NCBI GenBank assembly: GCA_029287335.1
Contig: JARFRI010000319.1
Span: forward strand, 1 to 5,479
Direction of reading: 5' to 3'
Length of the DNA stretch: 5,479 nt
DNA from: Phycisphaera sp.
Lineage (GTDB): Bacteria > Planctomycetota > Phycisphaerae > Phycisphaerales > Phycisphaeraceae
Below the pieces are notes generated by a model. The model worked only from the letters and a program-made list of their open reading frames with translations. It ran no database searches and was not told the origin of the DNA. Of the stretch, positions 5,389-5,479 are shown piece by piece. Position numbers and translations under genes: made by a program. The number at the start of each line of letters is the position of its first letter. Position 1 is the stretch's first letter.

Positions 5389-5479
5389 TAAGCCTTTCGA
5401 CATTAACAACGAACTCGCCTTGACGGCGTTAAGGCAGACCGGTCACCGGCTACCTGCAGATTTATCGCCGATCACGCTC
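5384..5479 (+). CDS. Unrecognised ORF, N-terminal part (runs off the window)
   Basis: From ATG 5384 the frame is open for 32 codons to the last base: MNKPFDINNELALTALRQTG, then HRLPADLSPITL. It is the first start after an in-frame TAA at 5375-5377. There is no Shine-Dalgarno; TATAGT at 5370-5375 would place a transcript start at or just before the ATG, so translation could be leaderless. I do not recognise the family. By position it is the first gene inside the putative integrated element and may be controlled by the palindrome that overlaps its start codon, as in autoregulated repressor or toxin-antitoxin genes, but the residues seen do not prove this. Confidence 0.45.
   Translation, partial: MNKPFDINNELALTALRQTGHRLPADLSPITL

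Noticed and set aside
5198..5479. Group I intron in the tRNA-Ile anticodon loop
   Set aside because: Such introns do interrupt tRNA anticodon loops, but I see no group I core elements on the minus strand, and the region instead carries a long palindrome with divergent starts. Not fully excluded, because the sequence further right is not in the window.

Overview
This is the left part of a metagenome-type contig from a moderately GC-rich bacterium. No marker gene fixes the taxon. A Gram-negative-type glycan builder with non-encoded tRNA CCA ends is plausible, but that is inference. Bases 1-97 are not biology: they are Illumina Nextera adapter read-through (poly-C, a P5 remnant, a 10-nt index slot, then the full 33-nt Read-1 transposase adapter). 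Real sequence starts at base 98.

Bases 98-4979 are a compact surface-glycan or secondary-glycan locus with only glycosyltransferases and FkbM-type methyltransferases. On the minus strand are a 5' gene fragment (98-266, probable FkbM methyltransferase cut by the contig end) and, upstream of it, an FkbM-like methyltransferase (322-1125). A short divergent promoter region at about 1126-1201 separates them from three plus-strand genes: a GT10 (fucosyltransferase-like) protein (1202-2203), a second FkbM methyltransferase of a different subtype (2276-2971), and a GT25 glycosyltransferase (3189-3974). A second GT10 paralogue (3987-4979, minus) converges on the GT25 gene, 12 bp away. The likely shared job is to assemble and O-methylate a decorated glycan (O-antigen, capsule or glycoprotein glycan): GT10 and GT25 add sugars and the FkbM enzymes cap hydroxyls. 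No nucleotide-sugar synthesis, polymerase or export genes are present, so acceptor and donor are unknown.

The right end changes character. On the minus strand there is an exact 3' half of a tRNA-Ile(GAU) gene (5156-5197), followed at once by a strong intrinsic terminator (5112-5152). The tRNA match stops at the 5' edge of the anticodon loop and is replaced by AT-rich, unrelated sequence from 5198 to the end. This is what the distal attachment junction of a tRNA-targeting integrative element looks like, with the glycan locus as the chromosomal flank and the element starting at 5198. The element end carries a perfect 23-bp palindrome (5366-5388) whose two arms each contain an ATG, giving two mirrored divergent ORF starts; the plus-strand ORF runs off the window. 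An assembly chimera at 5197/5198 remains the main alternative.
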